A stretch of 64,000 nt of DNA from Streptomyces sp. NBC_00193. Lineage in GTDB: Bacteria > Actinomycetota > Actinomycetes > Streptomycetales > Streptomycetaceae. A program made the position numbers and the translations under genes. The DNA lies in contig NZ_JAPEMM010000001.1 in NCBI RefSeq assembly GCF_026342735.1, forward strand, positions 4,464,001 to 4,528,000. Reading direction: 5' to 3'. The first letter of the stretch is position 1. Each line of letters opens with the position of its first letter. Of the stretch, positions 50,824 to 59,583 are shown piece after piece. Under the pieces are notes generated by a model that did no database searches, was not told where the DNA came from, and saw only the letters and a program-made list of their open reading frames with translations.

Positions 50824-52473
50824 CTAGCGCAGGTAGCCCAGCACGGTCATCATCCCGGCCTCCGCGTGGTAGACGTTGTGGCAATGCACCATCCACAGAC
50901 CGGGATTGTCGGCGTCGAAGTCCACCGTCAGCTTCCCGTTCGGCAGGACCACCGCGGTGTCCTTGCGGGCCCCGCCCGGCCTGCCGCCGAGGGCGAAGGT
51001 GTGCCCGTGCAGGTGGAGCGGGTGCCACATCGTCGTGGAGTTGTCGAACTCCAGCCGGATCCGTTCCCCGGCCTTCACCGGGTGCCGCTGGTCCGGGGCG
51101 TACGGCTTGCCGTCGAAGGCCCAGTCGTACTTCGCCATCCCGCCGGTCAGCTTGATCCGCACCGTGCGGTCCGGTTCGCGCGCGGCCAGGGCCACCGGCT
51201 CCGCCGCCTTCAGGGTGTCCGCCGTCAGCGGCCGCCCGGACAGCTCGGCGGGCCGGGTCGCCGCGGTCGGCGCCGCCCCCGCACCGGTGCGCAGCACCGC
51301 GAGGGCCGAGGCCGCGTCCCCCTTGCCCTCGGCGAGCGCGGTCAGCGGGAACACCCCGTCGCCCGCCGTCACCAGGACGTCGTAGCGCTCGCCCATGCCC
51401 AGCAGCAGTGAGCGGGCGGCCGTGTGCGCGACGGGGAAGCCGTCGGTGTGGGTGACCGTGAACTCGTGGCCGCCCAGGGCGATCCGGAAGGCGGTGTCCC
51501 CGCCCGCGTTGATGATCCGGAGCCGGATCCGGTCGCCCGGGCGGGCGGTGAAGACCGAGGGGTCCTCGGGGGTGCGGCCGTTGACCAGGTAGTGCGGGTA
51601 CGCGACATCGCCCGGGTCCTTGCCGAGGACCTCGCTGTCCCCGCCCATGAGGACCCGGGAAGGGCCGCCGCTCGCGGCGGGCGCGGGCGTGCCCGCGGAG
51701 CCGGATCCGGAGCCGTGGCCCGAGTGGCCGCCGCCGCCCGGGCTCATGTCCATGCCCTTGCGGAGTTCGCCGAGCACGGCGTCGGGGGTGGAGCCGTCCA
51801 CCCCGTCGAGCCAGTCGTCGAGTACGACCACCCACTCCTTGTCGTAGGAGAGCGGCTCCTTGGGGTCCTCGACGATCAGCGGCGCGTACAGCCCGCGGTC
51901 CTGCTGGACCCCGGAGTGCGGGTGGAACCAGTACGTCCCGGGGTGCGGGACGGCGAACTTGTACGTGAACGAGCCGCCCGGTGCGACGTCCCGCTGGGTC
52001 AGCCCCGGTACCCCGTCCATGTCGTTGCGCAGCGCCAGGCCGTGCCAGTGCAGGGAGGTGGCTTCGGGGAGGTTGTTGGCCAGGGTCAGGGCGAGGGTGC
52101 CGCCCGCGGTGACCCGGACCTCCTGGCCCGGGAGCTTGTCCCCGTACGCCCACGAGCGGACGGAGCGGCCGGCGCCGAGGTCGAGCGGGGTGGCGGTGGC
52201 CGTCAGCCGGACCTCGGTGAGCGGGCCGGTGGCCTTGCGGGCGGCCTCGGCGGCCTGCACCTCGGCGCCGGCCGGGTCCACGTAGCCGCCGGGGGCGGGG
52301 GAGGAGGCCCCCTTGCCCGTGGCGCCCGCGCCGTGGTCCATGCCGGCCATGCCGGACCCGCCCGAGCAGGCGGCGAGCAGCCCGGAGCCGGCGAGGGCGG
52401 CGCCGGCGCCGAGGACGGCGCGGCGGGAGGGGGAAGGGGAGGGAGAAGGGGAGGGAGAAGCGGATGAGCGCAT
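50824..52473 (-). CDS. secreted multicopper oxidase
   Basis: A 549-residue three-domain oxidase. The signal has both a twin arginine (SRRAVLGAGAALAG) and a lipobox-like LLAACSGG, so it may be a Tat-exported lipoprotein. Copper ligands are visible in SLHWHGLAL and YWFHPHSGVQ (N-terminal), and in MWHPLHLHGHTFAL and MVHCHNVYHAEAGMM (C-terminal), giving the type 1 and trinuclear centres. A Met/His/Gly-rich insertion (GMDMSPGGGGHSGHGSG) sits between domains 1 and 2, as in CueO-type copper-resistance oxidases. GAGGTG precedes the ATG. It would oxidise Cu(I) or phenolics outside the cell. Confidence 0.93.
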   Translation of the reverse strand: MRSSASPSPSPSPSPSRRAVLGAGAALAGSGLLAACSGGSGMAGMDHGAGATGKGASSPAPGGYVDPAGAEVQAAEAARKATGPLTEVRLTATATPLDLGAGRSVRSWAYGDKLPGQEVRVTAGGTLALTLANNLPEATSLHWHGLALRNDMDGVPGLTQRDVAPGGSFTYKFAVPHPGTYWFHPHSGVQQDRGLYAPLIVEDPKEPLSYDKEWVVVLDDWLDGVDGSTPDAVLGELRKGMDMSPGGGGHSGHGSGSGSAGTPAPAASGGPSRVLMGGDSEVLGKDPGDVAYPHYLVNGRTPEDPSVFTARPGDRIRLRIINAGGDTAFRIALGGHEFTVTHTDGFPVAHTAARSLLLGMGERYDVLVTAGDGVFPLTALAEGKGDAASALAVLRTGAGAAPTAATRPAELSGRPLTADTLKAAEPVALAAREPDRTVRIKLTGGMAKYDWAFDGKPYAPDQRHPVKAGERIRLEFDNSTTMWHPLHLHGHTFALGGRPGGARKDTAVVLPNGKLTVDFDADNPGLWMVHCHNVYHAEAGMMTVLGYLR

Positions 52474-52563
52474 GGTGGAACACCTCGTGATGGTCTGAGG
52501 CAGGCAGGTGGGCACCGTCTGCCGCCGCCCCGGAGGCATGCGGGGGCGACGACGGAGCCCGGC

Positions 52564-53049
52564 CTATACGCGCAGCACCGCCAGCAGGGTGAGGAGTTCG
52601 CGGGGTGGCGGCGGGTCCGGACCGCCGGACCGGCCCGGCGCACGTGCCGCGCCCCCGAGCGGCGCGGCACGGCGCGGGCCGGCCAGTCCGGCTCCGAGGA
52701 CCAGCAGGACGAGGGCGCCGAGAACGGCGAGACACACGGACATGGGATCCATGCCGGTGTGCGGCGGACGCGGGGCTTCGGCGGTGGTGGTGCTGCCGGC
52801 CGAGGCCGGAGCCGCCATGTCGGCCATGCCGTCCGCCACGGCAGCCGGCGGGCCGCCGTGCGCCGCCCCGGACTGCGTATGGCCGGCCGCGGGAACGAAA
52901 CGGACCGACGGCACGTCCTCCATGGCGTGGGCCCGTGTCGGATGGCCCAGCGTGTGCATGCCCGCGATGCCGAGCAGCAGCGCGGCGAACAGCAGCAGCC
53001 GGGGCCACCGGACTGCTGGTCGCTGGGTGCGCGAGGCTGGGCGGGTCAT
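52564..53049 (-). CDS. DUF6153-like His/Met-rich exported protein
   Basis: A 161-residue protein with an N-terminal signal or anchor (about residues 15-32, LLLFAALLLGIAGMHTLGH). A stretch rich in His and Met follows (GHTQSGAAHGG, GMADMAA, HTGMDPMS), then a second membrane segment (about 105-125) and a Pro/Arg-rich tail. The arrangement resembles the streptomycete DUF6153 family. It lies 90 bp upstream of the multicopper oxidase on the same strand, which suggests a shared copper-handling role; that is inferred from context and residue content. Confidence 0.75.
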   Translation of the reverse strand: MTRPASRTQRPAVRWPRLLLFAALLLGIAGMHTLGHPTRAHAMEDVPSVRFVPAAGHTQSGAAHGGPPAAVADGMADMAAPASAGSTTTAEAPRPPHTGMDPMSVCLAVLGALVLLVLGAGLAGPRRAAPLGGAARAPGRSGGPDPPPPRELLTLLAVLRV

Positions 53050-53121
53050 GGGCAGAACCCTACCCGGGGTGGGTATCCGATCGGAGGACCGGGCCCGGCC
53101 GCGTTTAGGATTAGTCGCACT

Positions 53122-53868
53122 ATGTCCACAAAAGACCCGAAGTCCGTGAACAGCCCCTCCGCGGAGACGGGTCCCGCCCCCACGGCCGGGCCCGGCGCCC
53201 GCTCCGTGGCCCTCCTCGTCGGGCTCGGCGCCGCCGCCTACACCGCGTGGGTCCTCGAAGTCGTCCTCTCCACGGGCCTCAATCCCATCGAGACGTACGT
53301 CAGCGAGCTCGCGGCCCAGGACCAGCCGCTCGGCGGCCTGTTCCGGGCCACCGACTTCACCGCCGGCCTCCTCGTCCTCCTCGGCGGCCTCCTGGCCCTG
53401 GTCCGCCTCGTGCGACGTGTCGAAGCCCGCCGCCCCTGGTCCGTCGCCGGCTGGTCGGGGGTCACCCTCTTCGGCGCCGCCACCGCGGCGGACGCCTGGC
53501 TGCCGCTGAGCTGCACGCCGACCGTGGACCCCGAATGCGCGGCGCGGGAGACCGCCGGGCTGGTCCCCGCCACCCATCAGGCGCACGCCGTCAGCAGCAG
53601 TCTCGCCATGACGGGAGCGCTCGTCGGGATCGTGGCCCTCACGCTCGCCGCCCGCCGCTACGGCCGTCTCGCCCCGCTCGCGCGGTTCGGGCCCGTGCTC
53701 GTCGTGCTCGAACTGCTCGCCACCGCCTGGACCCTGGTCTCCATCGCCCTGTTCACCGCCGGGCACGGCACCTGGGCGCTCGGCGCCGGACAGCGGCTCC
53801 AGGTGCTGTTCGTGGCCGTCTGGCTGGGCCTGCTCGCGTACTCCGTCCACCGGGAACGCCGTACATGA
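53122..53868 (+). CDS. DUF998-type membrane protein
   Basis: A 248-residue membrane protein with six predicted hydrophobic segments. GLNPIETYVSELAAQDQPLGGLFRATDFTAG and ADAWLPLSCTPTVDPECAARETAGLVPATHQAHAVSSSLA, which carries two extracytoplasmic Cys residues, fit the DUF998 family. TAGGAT lies ten bases upstream of ATG 53122 with no Shine-Dalgarno sequence, so the transcript may be leaderless. Its stop overlaps the hydrolase start (ATGA), so these two are translated together. Confidence 0.85.
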   Translation: MSTKDPKSVNSPSAETGPAPTAGPGARSVALLVGLGAAAYTAWVLEVVLSTGLNPIETYVSELAAQDQPLGGLFRATDFTAGLLVLLGGLLALVRLVRRVEARRPWSVAGWSGVTLFGAATAADAWLPLSCTPTVDPECAARETAGLVPATHQAHAVSSSLAMTGALVGIVALTLAARRYGRLAPLARFGPVLVVLELLATAWTLVSIALFTAGHGTWALGAGQRLQVLFVAVWLGLLAYSVHRERRT

Positions 53869-54761
53869 GCGGAAGCGGGAGGTTCGTACGGCTCCCCGCC
53901 GGCCCCACCGCTGACGGGGTCGCGCTGCACGTCCTCGTGGAGGGCTCCGGCCCTCCCGTCGTGCTCAGCGCCGGGCTCGCCATGGCCTGGTTCGACTGGG
54001 ACCCCGTGGCGGAGCTGCTCGTCGCCGCCGGCCGTACCGTCGTCCGCTTCGACCGTCCCGGGCACGGGCTGAGCGCCCCCGCCGTGCGTGCGCCGTCCGC
54101 CGCCGGGGAGGCGCACCGGATCGCCGGACTGCTGGACGCGCTCGGCCTGGGCGCCGAGCGCGTCACCGTGGCCGGGCACTCCATCGCCGCCTTCCACGCC
54201 GAAGCCTTCGCCCGGCTGTACCCGGGGCGCACCGCCGCCGTGGTGCTGGTCGACGGCAGCGTGGAGGAGCGGCCCCGTACGGCCCTGCCCGCCGGGGTGC
54301 GCACCGGCGCCGCCCGGGTGCTCGGCCGGGCCGTGAACGCCGTCGGGCTGCCCGCCGCGCTGGGCCCCTGGGCCCGGCGGACCGCCGTACGGGCATCCCG
54401 CGCGGGCGGCGCGGACGACCCGGCCGCGCGGGACCTCGTACGCCGCTGCTACCGGACCGGCCGGGTCTGGCGCGGGGCCCTGCTGGAGAACGCCGCCTAC
54501 CCCGACACGGCCGCCGAGGCGCTGGAGCTGCGCGCGGAGCTCCCGCTGACCGCGCCCGCCACCGTCCTGGCCGGCCACGACCCCGGCGCGCGCCGCCCGG
54601 ACCTGCGCTGGCTGGGCCGCCAGGCGGCGCTGGCCGACGCGCTGGGAGCCCGGTTCGAGGTCGCGGAGCCGGCGGGACACCTGGTCATGCTGGACCGCCC
54701 GCACCAAGTGGCGCGGGCGGTCCTGTACGCGGAGGCTCCGTCGACTCCGGGCGCGGTCTAG
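53865..54761 (+). CDS. alpha/beta hydrolase
   Basis: A 298-residue hydrolase. The nucleophile elbow is VAGHSIAAF (about residues 103-111, Ser 107). VVRFDRPGHGLSAP is the conserved loop before it, and GHLVMLDRPHQVARAV provides the catalytic His near the C-terminus; an acidic residue in AGHDPGARRPDL could complete the triad. The substrate is unknown. It is coupled to the DUF998-type gene by a four-base overlap and converges with the CBS gene. Confidence 0.9.
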   Translation: MSGSGRFVRLPAGPTADGVALHVLVEGSGPPVVLSAGLAMAWFDWDPVAELLVAAGRTVVRFDRPGHGLSAPAVRAPSAAGEAHRIAGLLDALGLGAERVTVAGHSIAAFHAEAFARLYPGRTAAVVLVDGSVEERPRTALPAGVRTGAARVLGRAVNAVGLPAALGPWARRTAVRASRAGGADDPAARDLVRRCYRTGRVWRGALLENAAYPDTAAEALELRAELPLTAPATVLAGHDPGARRPDLRWLGRQAALADALGARFEVAEPAGHLVMLDRPHQVARAVLYAEAPSTPGAV

Positions 54762-54770
54762 CGGCCCGGT

Positions 54771-55190
54771 CTAGCGGCGGGCGTAGACCTTCTCGGCCCA
54801 GCCGGCTATCTGCTCCTCCGACAAGTGCTTGGCCAGGTCGGCCTCGCTGATCATGCCGACCAGCCGCTTGTTGTCGATGACGGGCAGACGGCGGATCTGG
54901 TGGCTCTGCATCTCCTCCAGCACCTCGGAGACGTCCGCGCCCGCGTCGATCCAGCGCGGGGTGCCCTGGGCCATGTCGCCGGCCGTGATCTTCGACGGGT
55001 CGTGCCCCTTGGCCACGCAGCCGATGACGATGTCGCGGTCGGTCAGGATGCCGCAGAGCCGTTCGTTGGAGTCGCTGATGGGCAGCGCGCCCACGTTGAG
55101 CCGGCTCATCAGCTGTGCGGCCCGGTCCAGGGTCTCGGTGGCGGGGATCCACTGGGCCCCGGGGTGCATGATCTCTCCGGCGGTGGTCAT
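54771..55190 (-). CDS. tandem CBS domain protein
   Basis: A 139-residue cytosolic protein made of two CBS domains (about 8-60 and 72-128): GEIMHPGAQWIPATETLDRAAQLM with CGILTDRDIVIG, and DMAQGTPRWIDAGADVSEVLEEM with GMISEADLAKHL. A pair of this kind binds adenine nucleotides and senses energy state. AGGAGGT lies seven bases before the ATG, a strong site. It has no fused enzyme domain, so its partner is unknown. Confidence 0.93.
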   Translation of the reverse strand: MTTAGEIMHPGAQWIPATETLDRAAQLMSRLNVGALPISDSNERLCGILTDRDIVIGCVAKGHDPSKITAGDMAQGTPRWIDAGADVSEVLEEMQSHQIRRLPVIDNKRLVGMISEADLAKHLSEEQIAGWAEKVYARR

Positions 55191-55479
55191 CGCGTAAACC
55201 TCCTGAGCACGCCGTAGCGGCCGGGCGCGGGTGCGCCGGCCTCGGCGTCCTCATCCTCATTCGCCCGTTCGGACCACGCGACTCCAGACGGGCGAGAGGG
55301 GGCCGTACGGGTGACCCCGCGGACGCGGCTACGCGGTGGGCGGGCCCTGCGGGGCTGGATTTGGGCGGCTCGGCCCGCACGTGAACGCCGGCGGGCTGGA
55401 AAATCCAGCCTCGCCGGCGTTTGAGGCGCGGGGGTCCGGGGGCGGAGCCCCAGGGAACGGTGCCGCACGCGGCTACGGG
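55191..55479. repeat. intergenic region with a Streptomyces repeat hairpin
   Basis: This region holds no gene. At 55384-55422, AACGCCGGCGGGCTGGA pairs with TCCAGCCTCGCCGGCGTT around an AAA loop, followed by GGGGGCGGAGCCCCAG. This is the same repeat family as at 11.6 kb and 30.2 kb. It lies after the DUF305 stop and probably terminates that transcript. Confidence 0.8.
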
Positions 55480-56187
55480 TTACCCCGCGGCCAGCGGATC
55501 CGCTCCGCGCTGCTTCAGCATGTCGGCCATCAGCTGGAGCTCCGACTGCTGGGCCTCGACCATGCCCTGGGCGAGCGCCCGCTCGGCCGGGTTCCCGCAC
55601 GCGTCGGCGCAGCCCTGGGCCATGGCGACGCCGCCCTTGTGGTGCTCGGTCATCAGCCGCAGGTAGAGCACCTCGGCGTCCCGGCCTTCGGCGGAGCCGA
55701 GCCGTGCCAGGTCCTCCTTGGTGGCCATGCCGGGCATCAGTGCGCCGGGCTTGGTGACGGCCCCGGCCCCGCCCATGGCATGACCCTCCGTGCCGTGCCC
55801 GGCCCCGCCGCTCCCCATCCAGGACATCGGCGGCTCGTCGGCCACCACCTTCGGCAGGCCCCACATGTCCAGCCAGCCCAGCAGCATGCCGCGCTGGTTG
55901 GCCTGGGTGTTGGCGATGTCGTAGGCGAGGACGCGCACCGGCTCGTCCTTGGTGCGGTCGCGCACGACGAAGGACATCTCCACCGCCTGCTGGTGGTGCA
56001 CCGCCATGTCCCGGGCGAAGCCCGCGTCGGCGGAGTAGAGCCCCGGCGTCCGGGAGGGCGGAGCGGAATCGGCTCCCCCCGCGGTGGCGACCGTGGCCCC
56101 CACCGCGAAGAGCAGCGCCAGGCCCACGGCCGTGCCCGCGACCCAGTACGTACGGGTCACGGAACCCTTGCCGGCCGTACGGGTCAC
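55480..56187 (-). CDS. DUF305-domain exported protein
   Basis: A 235-residue exported, membrane-anchored protein. A signal or anchor segment lies at about residues 12-35 (WVAGTAVGLALLFAVGATVATAGG). The DUF305 (ferritin-like helical) core has DMAVHHQQAVEMSFVV, MLLGWLDMWGLP and LMTEHHKGGVAMAQG, with His and Met pairs that could bind copper or iron. A Gly/His/Met insert (GSGGAGHGTEGHAMGG) sits between helices. GTG at 56187 overlaps the DUF3105 stop. A second GTG at 56160 behind AAGGG is an alternative start. Confidence 0.88.
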   Translation of the reverse strand: MTRTAGKGSVTRTYWVAGTAVGLALLFAVGATVATAGGADSAPPSRTPGLYSADAGFARDMAVHHQQAVEMSFVVRDRTKDEPVRVLAYDIANTQANQRGMLLGWLDMWGLPKVVADEPPMSWMGSGGAGHGTEGHAMGGAGAVTKPGALMPGMATKEDLARLGSAEGRDAEVLYLRLMTEHHKGGVAMAQGCADACGNPAERALAQGMVEAQQSELQLMADMLKQRGADPLAAG

Positions 56188-56837
56188 TTGTCGGCCAGCC
56201 CGTTCGTGCAGGCCGCGCCCGGCTCGGGGGTCTGCGGGCCCTGCACGTACTTGGTGAGGAAGGTGGCCACCCGGGCGTCGTCCGCGCTGTCCACGGTCAG
56301 CTGCTTGCCCCACGCGCTGAGCATGATCGTGCCGGACTGCTCCTTGACGGGGCTCATCAGCGTGTACGGGCGCTTGGCCACCGTGGTGGCGAGCTTCTCG
56401 ACGTCGGCCGCCGCGGCCTTCTCGTTGTACGTCACCCAGACGGCGCCGTGCTCCAGCGAGTGGACGGCGTTGATCTCCGGGATCGGGTTCTTGTAGACGT
56501 CGCCGTTGCAGTTCATCCAGCGGGGGTTGTGGTCCCCGCCGACCGGCGGGGTCATCTCGTACTTCACCGGGGTCTCGACGTGCTTGCGGCCGAGGTTCTT
56601 GGCGTCCCAGGTCTGCTCGCCGGCGACCGGCGCCTTGAGCTTGGCCTCGTCGGCTTCCTTCTTGTTCTGCTGGGCGATCATCACCCACGCGCCGAAGCCG
56701 ATGAGGCCGGTGACGATGGCGGCCGACGCGGTGATCGCGATGGCCTTGTTGCGCCGGTCGCGCGACTGGTCGGCGCGGCGCATCTCGGCTATCCGCGCCT
56801 GACGGGAGCTGTTGGTTTCGGACTTCCTGCTGGCCAT
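56184..56837 (-). CDS. DUF3105-domain exported protein
   Basis: A 217-residue protein, first of a coupled pair with DUF305. The basic cytosolic N-terminus (SSRQARIAEMRRADQSRDRRNK) precedes a single anchor at about 33-55. The DUF3105 domain has PPVGGDHNPRWMNCNGDVY and INAVHSLEHGAVWVTYN, an arrangement of His and Cys that suggests metal binding outside the membrane. DUF3105 and DUF305 genes occur together in many actinomycetes, often near copper genes, as here. Function not established. Confidence 0.88.
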   Translation of the reverse strand: MASRKSETNSSRQARIAEMRRADQSRDRRNKAIAITASAAIVTGLIGFGAWVMIAQQNKKEADEAKLKAPVAGEQTWDAKNLGRKHVETPVKYEMTPPVGGDHNPRWMNCNGDVYKNPIPEINAVHSLEHGAVWVTYNEKAAAADVEKLATTVAKRPYTLMSPVKEQSGTIMLSAWGKQLTVDSADDARVATFLTKYVQGPQTPEPGAACTNGLADK

Positions 56838-56910
56838 GGCCCTGAATCCTTAGTGCTGAGGGGGGTGGAGTGGAGAACGCGCTGCCTGAGCGCCGCGGAG
56901 CCGGGACCGG

Positions 56911-57327
56911 TCAGGTCCGCAGCACCTGGAGTGCGTACAGGTCGGGGCCGCGCGCGAGCGCCGAGGGAGGCCGTATCCCCGCCGCAGGCCCGGGGCGCAC
57001 GGCGGCCGCGGGCACCGCGCCCGCCACCACGACCGCGGGCGGCGCCGGGGGCAGCAGCCCGGGGAGAACGTGCGAGAGCGGGGAGCAGCCGGGCCGGTCG
57101 TACGGCGCCACGCAGACGGCGCGCTGCGCGCCGGGAGCACGGGCGCCGGGAGCGTGCGCGGCGTGCCCGGCCCGCGGAACCGTCCCCGCGGCGGCCGGCT
57201 GCCCGTCCCAGGCCGCCCGGCACAGGAACGCCGTGCCGGCCAGCACCCCGAAGGCCATCAGGAGGACGGCACGCCGAAGCAGCGGACGTCTCCGACGTCC
57301 CTGCTCGTCATGCGCATGGCCCCCCAT
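56911..57327 (-). CDS. small exported Ala/Pro-rich hypothetical protein
   Basis: A 138-residue protein with a basic N-terminus (GGHAHDEQGRRRRPLLRR) and one hydrophobic segment (about 20-40, AVLLMAFGVLAGTAFLCRAAW). The exported part is rich in Ala and Pro and includes VCVAPYDRPGCSPLSHVLPGLLPPAPPAVVVAG, whose two Cys residues could form a disulfide. It matches no family I know. It lies between the DUF3105 gene and the divergent glutamine synthetase gene; no clear Shine-Dalgarno sequence precedes the ATG. Confidence 0.7.
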   Translation of the reverse strand: MGGHAHDEQGRRRRPLLRRAVLLMAFGVLAGTAFLCRAAWDGQPAAAGTVPRAGHAAHAPGARAPGAQRAVCVAPYDRPGCSPLSHVLPGLLPPAPPAVVVAGAVPAAAVRPGPAAGIRPPSALARGPDLYALQVLRT

Positions 57328-57396
57328 GGGCGCCGATGGTAATGCTCATGACCGGCTCAAGGTCAGTGCGGGGGTGCCACCGGCTTTCCGGGGTGC

Positions 57397-57412
57397 GTAA
57401 TCTGGCGGAAAC
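57397..57412 (+). promoter_or_regulatory. candidate GlnR half-site upstream of the glutamine synthetase gene
   Basis: GTAAT-CTGGCG-GAAAC matches the streptomycete GlnR element gTnAc-N6-GaAAc at nearly every fixed position. It lies about 88-103 bp before the start, upstream of a GATACT -10-like hexamer near 57421. A weaker related element (GTAAT-GCTCAT-GACCG) is at about 57339-57354. Confidence 0.55.
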
Positions 57413-57499
57413 CACCGCTGGCGATACTGGGGCGGCCCGACTGTGCCCACGCCCTCGCGGCAGTGGTGCACAGGCCGCCTGAACTGCGAGGATGAAGCC

Positions 57500-58861
57500 A
57501 TGGACAAGCAGCAGGAATTCGTCCTCCGGACGCTCGAGGAGCGCGACATCCGCTTCGTGCGCCTGTGGTTCACCGACGTACTGGGCTTCCTGAAGTCCGT
57601 CGCGGTCGCGCCGGCGGAGCTGGAGCAGGCCTTTGACGAGGGCATCGGGTTCGACGGCTCGGCGATCGAGGGGTTCGCGCGGGTCTACGAGTCCGACATG
57701 ATCGCCAAGCCGGACCCGAGCACCTTCCAGATACTGCCGTGGCGCGCGGAGGCCCCCGGAACGGCGCGGATGTTCTGCGACATCCTGATGCCGGACGGCT
57801 CGCCCTCCTACGCGGACCCGCGCTACGTCCTCAAGCGGATCCTGAACAAGACCTCCGACCTGGGCTTCACCTTCTACACCCACCCGGAGATCGAGTTCTT
57901 CCTGCTGAAGGACAAGCCGCTGGACGGCACCCGGCCCACCCCGGCCGACAACTCCGGCTATTTCGACCACACCCCGCAGAACGTCGGCATGGACTTCCGC
58001 CGTCAGGCGATCACGATGCTCGAATCGATGGGCATCTCGGTCGAGTTCAGCCACCACGAGGGCGCCCCCGGCCAGCAGGAGATCGACCTGCGCTACGCCG
58101 ACGCCCTCTCGACGGCGGACAACATCATGACCTTCCGCCTGGTCATGAAGCAGGTCGCGCTGGAACAGGGCGTCCAGGCCACCTTCATGCCGAAGCCCTT
58201 CTCGGAGTACCCCGGTTCGGGCATGCACACCCACCTCTCCCTCTTCGAGGGCGACCGCAACGCCTTCTACGAGTCGGGCGCCGAGTACCAGCTCTCGAAG
58301 GTCGGCCGCTCCTTCATCGCGGGCCTGCTCAAGCACGCGGCGGAAACCGCTGCCGTGACCAACCAGTGGGTCAACTCCTACAAGCGCATCTGGGGCGGCT
58401 CCTCGCGCACCGCCGGCTCCGGCGGCGAGGCCCCCTCGTACATCTGCTGGGGCCACAACAACCGCTCGGCCCTGATCCGCGTCCCGATGTACAAGCCGGG
58501 CAAGACGGGCTCCTCCCGCGTGGAGGTCCGCTCGATCGACTCGGGCGCCAACCCGTACCTCACCTACGCCGTCCTCCTGGCCGCGGGCCTCAAGGGCATC
58601 GAGGAGGGCTACGAACTCCCGGCCGGCGCCGACGACGACGTCTGGGCCCTCTCCGACGCGGAACGCCGCGCGATGGGCATCGAACCCCTCCCACAGAACC
58701 TCGGCGAGGCCATCTCCCTGATGGAGAAGAGCGAACTGGTCGCCGAAACCCTCGGCGAGCACGTCTTCGACTTCTTCCTCCGCAACAAGAAGCAGGAGTG
58801 GGAGGAGTACCGGAGCGAGGTCACGGCCTTCGAGCTCCGCAAGATGATGCCGGTGCTGTAA
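57500..58861 (+). CDS. glnA2: glutamine synthetase-like enzyme, GlnA2 type
   Basis: A 453-residue ATP-dependent ligase of the type I glutamine synthetase fold. Visible active-site blocks are FDGSAIEG, HPEIEFFLL with Glu 130 and Glu 132, EGAPGQQEIDLRYADAL, PKPFSEYPGSGMHTHLSL, NRSALIRVP and RVEVRSIDSGANPYL. The C-terminal adenylylation loop (NLYDLP in ordinary GlnA) is replaced by DDDVWALSDAERR, with no Tyr. Together with the nadE-side location this fits S. coelicolor GlnA2, reported as a gamma-glutamylpolyamine synthetase used in polyamine catabolism. Assignment of that substrate is by analogy. GAGGATGA precedes ATG 57500. Confidence 0.88.
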   Translation: MDKQQEFVLRTLEERDIRFVRLWFTDVLGFLKSVAVAPAELEQAFDEGIGFDGSAIEGFARVYESDMIAKPDPSTFQILPWRAEAPGTARMFCDILMPDGSPSYADPRYVLKRILNKTSDLGFTFYTHPEIEFFLLKDKPLDGTRPTPADNSGYFDHTPQNVGMDFRRQAITMLESMGISVEFSHHEGAPGQQEIDLRYADALSTADNIMTFRLVMKQVALEQGVQATFMPKPFSEYPGSGMHTHLSLFEGDRNAFYESGAEYQLSKVGRSFIAGLLKHAAETAAVTNQWVNSYKRIWGGSSRTAGSGGEAPSYICWGHNNRSALIRVPMYKPGKTGSSRVEVRSIDSGANPYLTYAVLLAAGLKGIEEGYELPAGADDDVWALSDAERRAMGIEPLPQNLGEAISLMEKSELVAETLGEHVFDFFLRNKKQEWEEYRSEVTAFELRKMMPVL

Positions 58862-58879
58862 GCGCAGTTCGGCAGCACC

Positions 58880-58931
58880 GTCGGATTTTTCCGACACTCA
58901 GGGCCGGTGGTCATCGACCACCGGCCCTGAG
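58880..58931 (+). terminator. double hairpin terminator after glnA2
   Basis: A six-bp stem GTCGGA/TCCGAC with a TTTT loop (58880-58895) is followed by a perfect 16-bp stem CTCAGGGCCGGTGGTC and its complement with an ATC loop (58897-58931). Together they end the glutamine synthetase transcript. Confidence 0.85.
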
Positions 58932-59043
58932 TCGTCTCCGGGGCCTCGTCCCGACGCCGCGCCGCGCTTGATCTAGGACGATAACTGGCCTAGTTGGGCT
59001 CTAGTGTCCTCACATCCGAAGAACCACAGGAGGGACGACACCG

Positions 59044-59568
59044 ATGAGTCACCGTGCACCCGAGGGCTACACCAGCGTTGCGCCGTGGGTGGTCACCGAC
59101 GACACCGGCGCGCTGCTCGACTTCATCACCCTCGCGTTCGACGGCGAGGAGATCGCACGGGTGCAGGTCGCGGACGGCACCATCGGCCACGGCGAGATCC
59201 GGGTCGGCGACACGGTCGTGCTGGCCTTCGACCGGCGACCCGACTGGCCGGTGATGCCCTCGCTGTTGCGGGTCTACGTCCCGGACGCGGACGCCGCCAT
59301 GGCCGCCGCTGTTGCGCACGGGGCGCAGGTGATCACCGAGGCTGCCGACAGTGCGTGGGGGGATCGCGGCGGCAGGGTGCGGGACCCGTTCGGCAACATC
59401 TGGTGGGTGATGAGCCGGGTCGAGGAGGTCGCGCCGGACCTTGCCTGGCAGCGGATGTCCGAGCCGAAGTACGCCGAGGCGATGCGCACGGCCCAGGAAA
59501 CCCTGGACGCCGCCCTCAGCGGCCGGGAGACAGGGGTGGCCAGCACCCCGCAGCGCCCGACCCCTTGA
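59044..59568 (+). CDS. VOC superfamily (glyoxalase/PhnB-like) protein
   Basis: A 174-residue protein with two beta-alpha-beta-beta-beta units. EGYTSVAPWVVTDDTGALLDFITLAFDGEEIARVQVADGTIGHGEIRVGDTVVLAF and SLLRVYVPDADAAMAAAVAHGAQVI, then RGGRVRDPFGNIWWVMSRVEEV, match the PhnB-like VOC subgroup. Metal ligands of true glyoxalases are only partly retained, so function is open. AGGAGG lies nine bases before ATG 59044. The 60-bp upstream region has CTAGG/CCTAG inverted segments and may be a regulated promoter. Confidence 0.88.
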   Translation: MSHRAPEGYTSVAPWVVTDDTGALLDFITLAFDGEEIARVQVADGTIGHGEIRVGDTVVLAFDRRPDWPVMPSLLRVYVPDADAAMAAAVAHGAQVITEAADSAWGDRGGRVRDPFGNIWWVMSRVEEVAPDLAWQRMSEPKYAEAMRTAQETLDAALSGRETGVASTPQRPTP

Positions 59569-59583
59569 GACCCGGACCACCCG

